The position numbers and the translations under genes are program-made. The notes below the pieces were generated by a model that saw nothing but the letters and a program-made list of their open reading frames with translations, searched no databases and was not told where the DNA came from. Shown one piece after another: positions 8,823 to 16,662 of a stretch of 64,000 nt of DNA (positions within the stretch are counted from its first letter, which is position 1; every line of letters starts with the position of its first letter). Source of the stretch: Symbiodinium natans (taxonomy: Eukaryota; Sar; Dinophyceae; Suessiales; Symbiodiniaceae); contig CAJNDS010002257.1 in assembly GCA_905221605.1 (NCBI GenBank), positions 647,922 to 711,921 on the forward strand, written 5' to 3'.

Positions 8823-11640
8823 CTTCTCTAACCACCCATGTGGTCCAGTAAGGCTTCACATCGCCCCACTTGGAAAGATCCTTGTGCTGGGAGCCGAGGC
8901 TGAGCTTCATGGAATGGCTCTTCTTCCATATCTTCCCACTCAGCATGCCATATGCAGTGGGAACTGGAGCATCTTTGGGCGTAGTCCTAAACCCTACCGC
9001 CCATTGCTGGATGGTTGAGGACCTAACCCTAACCAAACCTCCTGTCCTATCCAAAGTTGCAAGGACGGAGTTGACCTCTAGGCCCACCTCATGGGCCTCA
9101 AGGTCGCCCTCAAGCGGAGGTTCGGGCTCCTCCCGCTCGGCTATCTCTACCGAGATATCGACTGCCTCTTTCTCGATGCAGGCGGGGCAGCGAGAAAACA
9201 GGTAGGTCCGCTTGCCGCAGATGCACAGACCCTCATGGTCCCAGAGGGGTCGTGACGGTTCGTCCAGCATCCCTCTAATGCTGGCATCATCAATGGAACG
9301 AACCGCGTCCAGCCTCAAGGACCGCAGAACCTCCGCCCCCAATGCCTGCTTCCCTACGATCCCAAAACCTCGCAGGGGAGGCTCCGGAAAATCCTTCTTG
9401 AGTTCCGGACAAGCCTCGGCCACTTCCAAGTGGCCTTGCTGCGTGCGCCAAAGGCGTGGCCGCACCGCCCAGATAGCCTTGATGCCTGCCCAAGCCTCTC
9501 CTACAGCCCTGGCTTCCTTGCGCTGCAGGTTCCTTGCTTGGAGCGTGAGCTCAACAACCAAAGGCCACCTAAGGACGGCTGTGACAAGCCCGCCTTGCCC
9601 TAGTCCTACGAGGAACTGCGGACGAAACCCCGAAGCTTCCCTAAGAACCTTGGCACACGAAGTAAGCAAGTCGACCCTGATCCGCTTGATCTTCTTGGTC
9701 CCTGCGAGCCTGCCGGCCCCGCAATCAAAATGCGAGGCAAGCCCGTCGGTATCCTCAAACGGACCCCAACAACCCCTGACAGCCACAGAAACTCCAGGGA
9801 GGCTCGCTTGAAAAACGCGCCTGATTTCAGTCAGCTCTGCGTCCTGCTCTTTCCAACGCGCGTAGTCAAAGACAACCATGACGCGCACCGGAAGGGCTGC
9901 GACGACGCACATCGGCACAGCCGCGGCCTGGACACGGCCCGCAGGCTCTGGGACGGCGTCGTTGCCGACCGCCCAGGGCACGGGTCCGTCACCCTCAGTA
10001 CCCTCTCCGAGGTACTGGTCCAGGTCGAAACCTCGGAGTTGGCCCGAAAGGCCCTCGAGATCTTTCGTCCTCGCCGCAAGGAGCGCATCCCGATCTTTGG
10101 GATTGCGGCTAAAACTGTCACCCAGCGTCGCTGAGCGACCGCTAAGGCTCCTTATTTCGGACCCATCCATAAGGATTTCCGCAACCCACCGGACGAGTTT
10201 CGGATCCATTCCGATGTCCGACGTTTGCGCTCGGGTAAGGTTGGCATGATCTGTCCAACACAGAGTCCGAATAGAGCCAAACATGCGGCGTGTCGCCCGC
10301 TTTACCTCGAGCTGGGCAAACGCCTCCTGTATCAAGGGCGGCCAGTTCTGCTGCGCGGGGGTCAAGCTCTTTGAGTGCGTCATAAGCACTTTGAGCTGAC
10401 TCAAGTCACGCGTCATCTGCACGACGCTGCCCCCTACCGCGATGCCCGACGCATCCGCGATCTGCTCAAGGGGACACGACCCATCCGCAGCAGAGGCCTC
10501 ATCGAAGGTAGCCAAATTGATGCGGTTCTGCATCATGCGCTTAATCGCTTTAAAGGCTTTGCAACCCTCGGTGGCGGCTGAGCCCAGCCCGCCTTCAGGA
10601 AAGACGGCGCCTGGCTTCTGCCACTGCCCTAAAATCTTGGCTGCGTGCCCATACTCAACAGGCAGGTAGCCGCGCAACCAATTTGCGCAACCCAAAAATT
10701 GCTGAATGTGAAGCTTCTCCCAGAGCGGGGGAAAGTCAATCACCGCCTGACAACGCTCTTCGTCAGGCGAACTCCCGTCCCGCCCAATGTTGTGTCCTAG
10801 GAGCTTACCTTTGGAGGCACAAACTTCGGCCTTACTGATCCCAAACGAGAACCCAAACAAGATTGACTTATCTAGGAAACCCTCTAAGGAAACGAGGTGG
10901 TCGAGGAGGTGCGGGCACGCCTTAGGGTGCCGGGCGCGCATATCTGCCGCGAGCTGCTCATAATAATAGTCCGTTGGAGGCTCCTCGATCATCTTATCGA
11001 TGTCCCAGCTCTCCACGATATGATAGCTCGGGCAGCGCGCCGTGTCGACCGCGTCTGCTGGGCGCACAGCATCACTTGCGCCTCTTTCAGCCGTGGCCGA
11101 TCCCTCACGCCAGCCAGCCCAGCGTGGCCCCTTGCGCGTCCTAAAGACCGCGAGGCGTTCGGTGACGGGAACCTCATCGCTGCACGCAACGCTTTCCGCC
11201 ACACGCAAATCCCTCGTGTCCCAAAGACGCCACGCCTCACCTGCGCGCTGAAGCAAGCACGTTTCGTAAGGCGCCTTCTCGACCGCCACGGTCCCAAGGT
11301 CCTTCTGCGCAGGGCGCCTACCCCACACAGACGCGTAACCACCTGGCGCCTCCCACCAGCTGTCGACGCTTGGAAGGTGATCCAAGCAAGTAAGCACTCC
11401 AGGCTCCTCAACAGGGCGCCCAACCGGGCCGCTCCCGCCCCACACCGAAGCGAGAACAGTCACCGCAGCAAGGACCGATAGCACACCGATCCTGGCGCCG
11501 GTACGCAGCCGCCCAAAGGACCGCGCACACGAGGAACAACCTTGGAAGCTTCTTGCCGCGGCCCTGGACGCGGACCCGCAAGCGAAGCACGGGTCATGGT
11601 CAACCGAATTAAGCAACGGCGACCCCACAATCCGCACATG
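8791..11640 (-). CDS. Pol segment: RT thumb and RNase H without the RT palm
   Basis: The open frame reaches 12,171, but its first 175 or so codons are a shadow of the gag-protease frame. From about 11,640 it shows a CxxC zinc ribbon, a hydrophobic segment (11,431-11,496), and about 150 residues of unknown type. Then comes a Ty3-type RT thumb (about 10,670-10,900; KLLGHNIGRDG, QQFLGCANWLRGYLP). RNase H follows with candidate catalytic D573, E616 and D641 and a terminal GDSFSR. No finger or palm sequence and no Y-x-DD precedes the thumb; those lie 6 kb further downstream in the same element. Residues 760-960 form a conserved-looking unknown domain (FLVGLGQGGLVTAVL), followed by a zinc ribbon CIC...CPAC. 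It hands over to the integrase frame at 8,803-8,806. Confidence 0.8.
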   Translation of the reverse strand, partial: HVRIVGSPLLNSVDHDPCFACGSASRAAARSFQGCSSCARSFGRLRTGARIGVLSVLAAVTVLASVWGGSGPVGRPVEEPGVLTCLDHLPSVDSWWEAPGGYASVWGRRPAQKDLGTVAVEKAPYETCLLQRAGEAWRLWDTRDLRVAESVACSDEVPVTERLAVFRTRKGPRWAGWREGSATAERGASDAVRPADAVDTARCPSYHIVESWDIDKMIEEPPTDYYYEQLAADMRARHPKACPHLLDHLVSLEGFLDKSILFGFSFGISKAEVCASKGKLLGHNIGRDGSSPDEERCQAVIDFPPLWEKLHIQQFLGCANWLRGYLPVEYGHAAKILGQWQKPGAVFPEGGLGSAATEGCKAFKAIKRMMQNRINLATFDEASAADGSCPLEQIADASGIAVGGSVVQMTRDLSQLKVLMTHSKSLTPAQQNWPPLIQEAFAQLEVKRATRRMFGSIRTLCWTDHANLTRAQTSDIGMDPKLVRWVAEILMDGSEIRSLSGRSATLGDSFSRNPKDRDALLAARTKDLEGLSGQLRGFDLDQYLGEGTEGDGPVPWAVGNDAVPEPAGRVQAAAVPMCVVAALPVRVMVVFDYARWKEQDAELTEIRRVFQASLPGVSVAVRGCWGPFEDTDGLASHFDCGAGRLAGTKKIKRIRVDLLTSCAKVLREASGFRPQFLVGLGQGGLVTAVLRWPLVVELTLQARNLQRKEARAVGEAWAGIKAIWAVRPRLWRTQQGHLEVAEACPELKKDFPEPPLRGFGIVGKQALGAEVLRSLRLDAVRSIDDASIRGMLDEPSRPLWDHEGLCICGKRTYLFSRCPACIEKEAVDISVEIAEREEPEPPLEGDLEAHEVGLEVNSVLATLDRTGGLVRVRSSTIQQWAVGFRTTPKDAPVPTAYGMLSGKIWKKSHSMKLSLGSQHKDLSKWGDVKPYWTTWVVREDGAVVAGHNC
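9921..9946 (-). repeat. GC hairpin motif in the RNase H frame
   Basis: GCGGCCTGGACACGGCCCGC within the coding frame after RNase H. Arms GCGGCC and GGCC(C)GC pair around a seven-base loop. It encodes PAGRVQAAA on the minus strand without breaking the frame. Confidence 0.75.
11553..11580 (-). repeat. GC hairpin motif in the zinc-ribbon region
   Basis: A variant copy of the same hairpin (GCGGCCCTGGACGCGGACCC core) coding GSASRAAARS in the frame between protease and RT thumb. Confidence 0.65.
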
Positions 11641-14029
11641 CCTGCGGAGACGGCTCTGACTCGAACACCGTCTCAATCGCGCCACAACCACAAGCCGCAG
11701 TGCTGACGAGGCCGGAACGCACTTCCGCAACAACCTCGCCTGGCTGGAGAGAGTGATCACACTCTTGGGCTGCAAGCAAAACAAACCCTTTACCCTCTCC
11801 TGTGGGCCAGAGACCTGGCACAGCCTCAACCCCACACTCAACCGGAAGCACAACCTCGGACAGGGATCCCTCTGCGGAGACTCCTGACTCCCGCACGACT
11901 GGCACCAGCACCCCATCACCCGGCGAGAGCTCGAGCGGCTCTTCCCCGTCATAGCGGAGAAGCTCACGACTTCCGCCCCCAGGCTCGGTGCATGACGCGT
12001 CGTCCAGGCTTGACAACCGCGCTTCAAAGGCATAGGCCCTGTCCTTCCGAGTCCTACTGTGATCTTCACATCTGGGCATCCTGATTCCCAGCGTGTCGAG
12101 GACATGAAAGTCGGGACCCGGCCTGAATCCCAAGCCCATCCTTCCGGCGCAGTCCAGCGCTCTGCCGCCAAGGATAAGTCCGTGCCAATCGGACGTGCCC
12201 CTGGCTGCGATTTTACACCGCACGAAAATCTCGGTGTTGGGGCGACAATCGTCCGCCGTCCTGCCTTCCAGCAGCGTGACGCGCAAGACTGCTGCCCCCT
12301 TCAAAGGAACTGGGGCTCCCGAAGCGATTCCATGCACATATTCGGGGTGGACCCACTTCTCAAGTCTCACGACCGGAAAGCCAGGATCCTCAGTGCCGAT
12401 CCCAAGCTCTGCAGCCCGGTTCATCATGCCTACCACGAGTTCCTCAGTCACGTGGTTTGCGCCGGCGCAACCGTCAAGCATGCACTCGACTTTACGGTCG
12501 AGGACCTGGACCACCGTCCTGTACTGGTAGCCTCCTGGCTCGTTGTCCGCCAGGTTCCACCAGTCCTTCGGCAGATCGTCCAAGGTGGCGAACTTGTCCC
12601 GCCCGCCCTTGCTTAACGGAAGCGCGTGCTGCTGCACCGCGGCGTGTCCTGCGGCTCCTAAGACGCCTGCCTGGACGCCTGAGCTGCCTATCTGGACACT
12701 GAACGCGGCGAAGGGGTTAGACATGGAAGCACCGGAGGGCGGGGCCCAGTTGGCAGGCAAGGCCGGCGTCCCTCCTGAGGTCGTCAGGTTGTGGACCATG
12801 TCGCAGCTGGCTCCTTTCTTGCACGACCCATTCTTGGAGAAAAAGGGGCAAACAGTGCCTGGTGGCTTTGCCGCGCCTTTGGCCGCAGCCTTAGGCTTTG
12901 CGTTGACTTTTGCTTTGCCACCTCCCTTCCCTTTGCCTTTACCTTTCGCAGTGGCAAAGGTTTGGTCACCCTTCTTGGCCGCGAGAGCTTTTCTGCGAAG
13001 CTCCTTGTCGTGGCTGTACGGGCAGGCATCCCCTTTCGGGCAATTCCCATGATCGCGAAAGTGGAAGCAGATCTTCTTGTCCGCTCCTTTGCCAGCTCCC
13101 TTCGACGCAGCAGCATACGTCTGGTCCGCGCCAGCTTTGGCCGCGGCAGCTGCTCCTTTCGCAGCAGCCTTCGCAGCGGCCTTGAGACTCTTAATCTCCT
13201 TCTGAGCCTCAGCCAGCGCGACCGCCGGGTCCGCGCTCTGCGAACCGGTGGCCGTGTACACAGAGTGGGAAACAGCCCTGTGCGCTGCTTCTCTCTGCTC
13301 GTACTCCAGAACGACTTTGTGGCTCTCCTCCCAAGTCTGCGGTCCTCGCAACCCGCCATCCTTGGGGTCGCCAGGCCACAACCTTTTGTCGTTCCGGATC
13401 TCCTTTTGGAGATAAGGGGGCATCTTGCGGAGGTATGAGAGATACAACTCTCGAGGGGTCTTCCCGAGACCTACTGCCTCAAGGTCCGCGATCGAGGCCT
13501 CAAACAAAGGCTCGAATTGGTGGCCTGTGAGCTTACCCTTAGCGAGAGAGGCGTGCTCACCATCCACGCGGACTTCTCTTTCCTCCCGCGATTCCCCGAA
13601 CATCAAGTGTTTGTTCTTGATGCGGTCATACACCGCCTGTGGATCTGAGAGAACCTCTCCCGATTTCCACGCTGCGCGGTACGCGTTCGTGTACGTCTTC
13701 ATGCGCGAGCCGCGGCAGCGCCCGCGTAGCGCTAACAGCTTTTCGCGCGCACTCATACCGCGACAGTTGTTGGCCAGCGCGCAGACGTCCTCGAACTCCT
13801 CGTAGAACAGGACAACGTCTCGCGCGTCCGACTTGTCGTCGGTCAGCGTCGGCCACGTGAGGTCAGTTTTGACCGTAGTTATGGAGCTTTGCCCGCCCCC
13901 CTGCGCTAACGCTTCTTTCAGCGCCTCAGTTTGGGCGGCGAGTGCGGCGGCGAGATCGCCCGCCGGGTGTTGGGACCCGGTCTGCGAACCTCCGCCGTCT
14001 GAACCTCGCTTCAGGGCTTCTATCTCCAT
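11609..14029 (-). CDS. Gag with two CCCH zinc fingers plus retroviral-type aspartic protease
   Basis: An 806-codon frame. Residues 1-250 are a helical capsid-like region. Residues 260-390 are Ala/Lys/Gly-rich linkers. Two CCCH zinc fingers follow, C321-x8-C330-x5-C336-x3-H340 and C394-x8-C403-x5-C409-x3-H413; they replace the usual CCHC nucleocapsid knuckle and should bind RNA. Around residue 519 is a protease-like site, VECMLDGCAGANHVTEELV, with a downstream hydrophobic WHGLILGGRALDC strand. This matches the two ends of a retropepsin, but with DGC where D-S/T-G is usual. The C-terminus holds a zinc-ribbon-like CGC...CADC. The stop at 11,609 is probably caused by an indel at the four-base run 11,623-11,626, since the next frame continues with a second zinc ribbon. 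Confidence 0.8.
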   Translation of the reverse strand: MEIEALKRGSDGGGSQTGSQHPAGDLAAALAAQTEALKEALAQGGGQSSITTVKTDLTWPTLTDDKSDARDVVLFYEEFEDVCALANNCRGMSAREKLLALRGRCRGSRMKTYTNAYRAAWKSGEVLSDPQAVYDRIKNKHLMFGESREEREVRVDGEHASLAKGKLTGHQFEPLFEASIADLEAVGLGKTPRELYLSYLRKMPPYLQKEIRNDKRLWPGDPKDGGLRGPQTWEESHKVVLEYEQREAAHRAVSHSVYTATGSQSADPAVALAEAQKEIKSLKAAAKAAAKGAAAAAKAGADQTYAAASKGAGKGADKKICFHFRDHGNCPKGDACPYSHDKELRRKALAAKKGDQTFATAKGKGKGKGGGKAKVNAKPKAAAKGAAKPPGTVCPFFSKNGSCKKGASCDMVHNLTTSGGTPALPANWAPPSGASMSNPFAAFSVQIGSSGVQAGVLGAAGHAAVQQHALPLSKGGRDKFATLDDLPKDWWNLADNEPGGYQYRTVVQVLDRKVECMLDGCAGANHVTEELVVGMMNRAAELGIGTEDPGFPVVRLEKWVHPEYVHGIASGAPVPLKGAAVLRVTLLEGRTADDCRPNTEIFVRCKIAARGTSDWHGLILGGRALDCAGRMGLGFRPGPDFHVLDTLGIRMPRCEDHSRTRKDRAYAFEARLSSLDDASCTEPGGGSRELLRYDGEEPLELSPGDGVLVPVVRESGVSAEGSLSEVVLPVECGVEAVPGLWPTGEGKGFVLLAAQECDHSLQPGEVVAEVRSGLVSTAACGCGAIETVFESEPSPQACADCGVAVA

Positions 14030-14969
14030 CTCTAGCGCAGCCAGCTCTGCGCGATTCCCCTTGGTCCAATCCTACCCCCAACCCACTTGCAGTCGCAGGC
14101 TGTGGGAGCCCTGGGGAACGCGGCCCCACGGCTTCAACTGGCACATCGGACGGGGAGCTCCAAACCTTCTCTTGGCTCGAGCTTTCTTTTCCCCCTAACG
14201 CGAGGATAAGCTCCCCGATGCAGTGGATTTCGCGCTGAATCTCCTCTGCTTCTTCGGGGTCCTCGCCACCGCGCAAAGCCGCGACCGAGAACCTGGTCCG
14301 CAGCCGACGGACCATCTTCGTAGGATGCCAGTCCCCGCCTATCTTGGAGAACTCATCCGCAAGGAGAGTGGCTTTGGTGCTTAGGGCGTCAAGGTCACGG
14401 GAGCTAACCGTGACTCCATGCGCTTTCAGCGCGAGGACAATCCGCGAAACGCGCGTCAAGTAGTCCGCGACCGGTTCCTGGTCTGGACGGAAAATCGCGC
14501 GCAGCTCCGCCTGCAAGCCCTCTGCGGTGCCTGGCACTGAACCTGCTGTCGACGGCGGACCGGACGGTCCCGCCGGGCGGGACCCTGGTGCCGTAGCAGG
14601 GACATAGGCAGCACCGGTAGGGACCATGGCCAGCTCCCTAGCCGCGGCGCTGACGTCCACCCGCGGCGGACTGTCGCCTCCAGCGCCCGAGGCCTCAGGG
14701 ACTAGCTCGGAGTCCTCTTCTTCTTCCTCTTCATCCTCGTCCTCCTCTTCGGCGTCATGGAGGAACTTCATGACTTTCCGCCAGAGAGCCGCCTCTTGCT
14801 CTGGCGTAGTGCTGACCCCATCCCGCTTGGACAATGGACGGCTGCCAGTCTCCCTACGCCACTTAAGCCAAGCGACGTAGCTCATCCGCTCGGGATAGGG
14901 AACGTCTCCACCCTCGATAGCTTCGAGGAGGGTGACGCCCTCAGCCTGACCTGCAACCTCTGCGGACAT
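13926..14969 (-). CDS. Retroelement polyprotein, N-terminal gag segment
   Basis: ATG-initiated 347-codon frame that opens the element. It begins with a short ordered region, then a run of about 14 acidic residues, a proline/alanine-rich linker, and a helical stretch with an RT-element gag character (FRPDQEPVADYLTRVSRIVL). No database family can be named with confidence. The meaningful frame is probably left near 14,060: there the next frame continues smoothly as a coiled-coil-like helix (RAELAALEMEIEALKRG), while this one turns into an arginine-rich shadow. The ATG lies just downstream of two tandem GC hairpins in the leader. Role inferred: structural/capsid precursor. Confidence 0.6.
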   Translation of the reverse strand: MSAEVAGQAEGVTLLEAIEGGDVPYPERMSYVAWLKWRRETGSRPLSKRDGVSTTPEQEAALWRKVMKFLHDAEEEDEDEEEEEEDSELVPEASGAGGDSPPRVDVSAAARELAMVPTGAAYVPATAPGSRPAGPSGPPSTAGSVPGTAEGLQAELRAIFRPDQEPVADYLTRVSRIVLALKAHGVTVSSRDLDALSTKATLLADEFSKIGGDWHPTKMVRRLRTRFSVAALRGGEDPEEAEEIQREIHCIGELILALGGKESSSQEKVWSSPSDVPVEAVGPRSPGLPQPATASGLGVGLDQGESRRAGCARDGDRSPEARFRRRRFADRVPTPGGRSRRRTRRPN

Positions 14970-14987
14970 TGCCGCAACACAAGGCGA

Positions 14988-15065
14988 AAAGCCGCGCCTT
15001 GGTTAGCAGGCCGCAGGCGTGGCACGCGAAGCGCCGCGCCTTGGTTAACAGGCCGCAAGCGTGGC
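14988..15065 (-). repeat. Two tandem GC hairpins in the element leader
   Basis: Two copies of a 39-bp unit (GCCGCGCCTTGGTTAACAGG core) just upstream of the gag ATG at 14,969. Each can fold GCCGCG...CGC/GGC arms. They resemble the hairpins scattered in the coding part, and could affect leader structure or translation. Confidence 0.7.
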
Positions 15066-15170
15066 ACACAGTCCACGCGTCCAGGTCACGGACCGCGACA
15101 GACAAGCAAAGCAATGCTTGCCCACTCGGGCCGTAGGCACAAGAGCTGTACGTTTCCCAGAACAGCCCCC

Positions 15171-15400
15171 AATTGTGAAGTCGACCAGCACTGGACTTGC
15201 ACTAAGCCAATGCAATCACAGCCCGGTCACGCTGTTTTACGACTTCGTGAGTCCAAGCACTTGTGCAGCTACGCCTGAGTGCGTCCGGTCGGACCGCACA
15301 GCAACCTAGGAGCTACTGTACGACTCTACCGTGCTCAAAGGCACAAGCTCGGTACTTGAGCCAAAATATTGGCATTGTTACGAATTGCAAAACTCTACAC
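15171..15400 (-). repeat. Leader repeat copy 1 with decayed spliced leader
   Basis: Direct repeat (about 230 bp) of 15,733-15,975, diverged. On the plus strand 15,355-15,373 reads CTTGAGCCAAAATATTGGC, the reverse complement of the dinoflagellate spliced-leader 3' end (AGCCATTTTGGCTCAAG) with a short insertion. On the minus strand it sits at the 5' side of the repeat, as expected if a trans-spliced element RNA had been reverse transcribed. Confidence 0.75.
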
Positions 15401-15486
15401 GCAAAGGAAAACTACAAGGTGGTCTGCCGAGTCCTAATGCATCACAGAGCAGAAGATGCATATGCACTCATGTCAGCTCACAGTAT

Positions 15487-15732
15487 GCATGTATATGTGT
15501 ATATGTGAAAATGTGTTTATGTGTTTATGTGTATAAGTGTATATGTGTATAAGTGTATATGTGTATATGTGTATAGGTGTATATGTGTATATGTCTATAT
15601 GTGTGTATGTCTATATGTGTATATGTCTATGTCTATGTGTGTATATGTGTATATGTGTGTATGTGTGCATATGTGTATATGTACATATGGGTATATGTGT
15701 ATAGAAATATAGATATGTATATGTATATATGT
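15487..15732. repeat. (TATGTG)n-type compound microsatellite
   Basis: About 245 bp of TATGTG/TATATGTG variants between the two leader repeats. The lack of coding character and the perfect purine/pyrimidine alternation over long runs favour Z-DNA or slippage. Confidence 0.95.
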
Positions 15733-15975
15733 ATATTGTGAAGTCGACCAGTCACTGGTCTTGCACAAGCAATGCAAACGCAGGCTGGCCACGCTGTTTT
15801 ACGACTTCGCGGGATCACCAGCTCTGAGGTGCCCTACAGCCGAGCGTCCGGTCGGACCGCTCTGCAACCTAAAAGCTACAGAACGAAACTACCGAGCACA
15901 ACGGCTACAAGACTATCTCGTACTTGAGCCAAAATTGGCAAATTCCAAAACTGAAACGTGCAAGTGAAATGCTAC
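15733..15975 (-). repeat. Leader repeat copy 2 with decayed spliced leader
   Basis: Shares with copy 1 the blocks GTGAAGTCGACCAG, CACGCTGTTTTACGACTTCG and CGTCCGGTCGGACCGC. At 15,923-15,939 it reads CTTGAGCCAAAATTGGC, the reverse complement of the spliced-leader 3' end with one extra base. A weaker TTTTGG block next to it could be an older, more decayed leader. Confidence 0.8.
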
Positions 15976-16662
15976 AGACTACACTGGCACAGAGCACAGC
16001 ACGCTATCATGCATTGACCTGCTCACATTCGCCCCTCAGCCGAGGCTCCCAGCCACTTCTCAAGCGGGCTCAAAGTGCATCAAGCACTTGAAGAAAGAAA
16101 AGGAGGGTAGGGCGAGGGTGTCGCGTGCGACCATGGTAGTCCGCACATCAAGAGCATTGGTATGCGGCATGGGCGGCAGCCCGCGCTACCAAGACGAACG
16201 CACGACGACAACGACCCTCAACAGCCCTAAGTCACCCTCGGCAGAGAGCTCCCACCTTTGTGCTGGCAGGCGAGGCTCCAGAGTTTTAGGCAGGTCTCTG
16301 TGCTACTTGTGCGAAGTGCAAAAGCTATAGTACACTGTACAACTACCGGTCCTAAGCTACAGCTACGGCTACTCACCTATCTGGAACTACCCTACGGGCT
16401 ACCGGACTCAGCGAGAGCCGCGCACATGGCTTGTGCCGCAGCATGGCTACTCACACGCGCTTCGGTGAGCGCCACGCCGCGACCTGGACACGGTCCGCGA
16501 GCGTCAGATGTGTGGCGGGGAACGGGCTCCATCCTGCCGCGGCGTTGCGCCCGCAAGCAAAAAAGCAAAGCGCAAAGAAGAAATGCGGCGAAGCAGCGTG
16601 CCGTGCTGCGACACCTGAATCATGCGTGGAATGGATACCACGCTGCGCCGAACGGTCGCAGC
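15976..16662. other. Non-coding spacer, probable 3' UTR of the upstream copy
   Basis: No supportable gene. It contains one more GC hairpin copy (16,475-16,500). On the minus strand it lies between the stop of the PLD fragment and the leader repeats of the full element. Confidence 0.5.

Larger units (their letters stand above)
1..15975 (-). mobile_element. Giant Ty3/gypsy-related retroelement, 3' end outside window
   Basis: Minus-strand element with, in reading order, gag with CCCH fingers, aspartic protease, RT thumb and RNase H, integrase, RT fingers/palm, a Tpt1/KptA domain, zinc fingers and a SWIM finger, running off the left edge. The family assignment rests on the Ty3-type thumb and RNase H, the HHCC and D,D35E integrase with a GPF-like tail, and the RT core. 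No LTR pair could be identified. The right end is drawn at the spliced-leader-bearing repeats in the leader. The five coding frames are linked by four apparent single-base indels, at about 14,057-14,060, 11,623-11,626, 8,803-8,806 and 5,603-5,606. Each lies at a four-base C or G run, which suggests one original reading frame. Whether these are real mutations or consensus errors cannot be told here. Confidence 0.85.
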
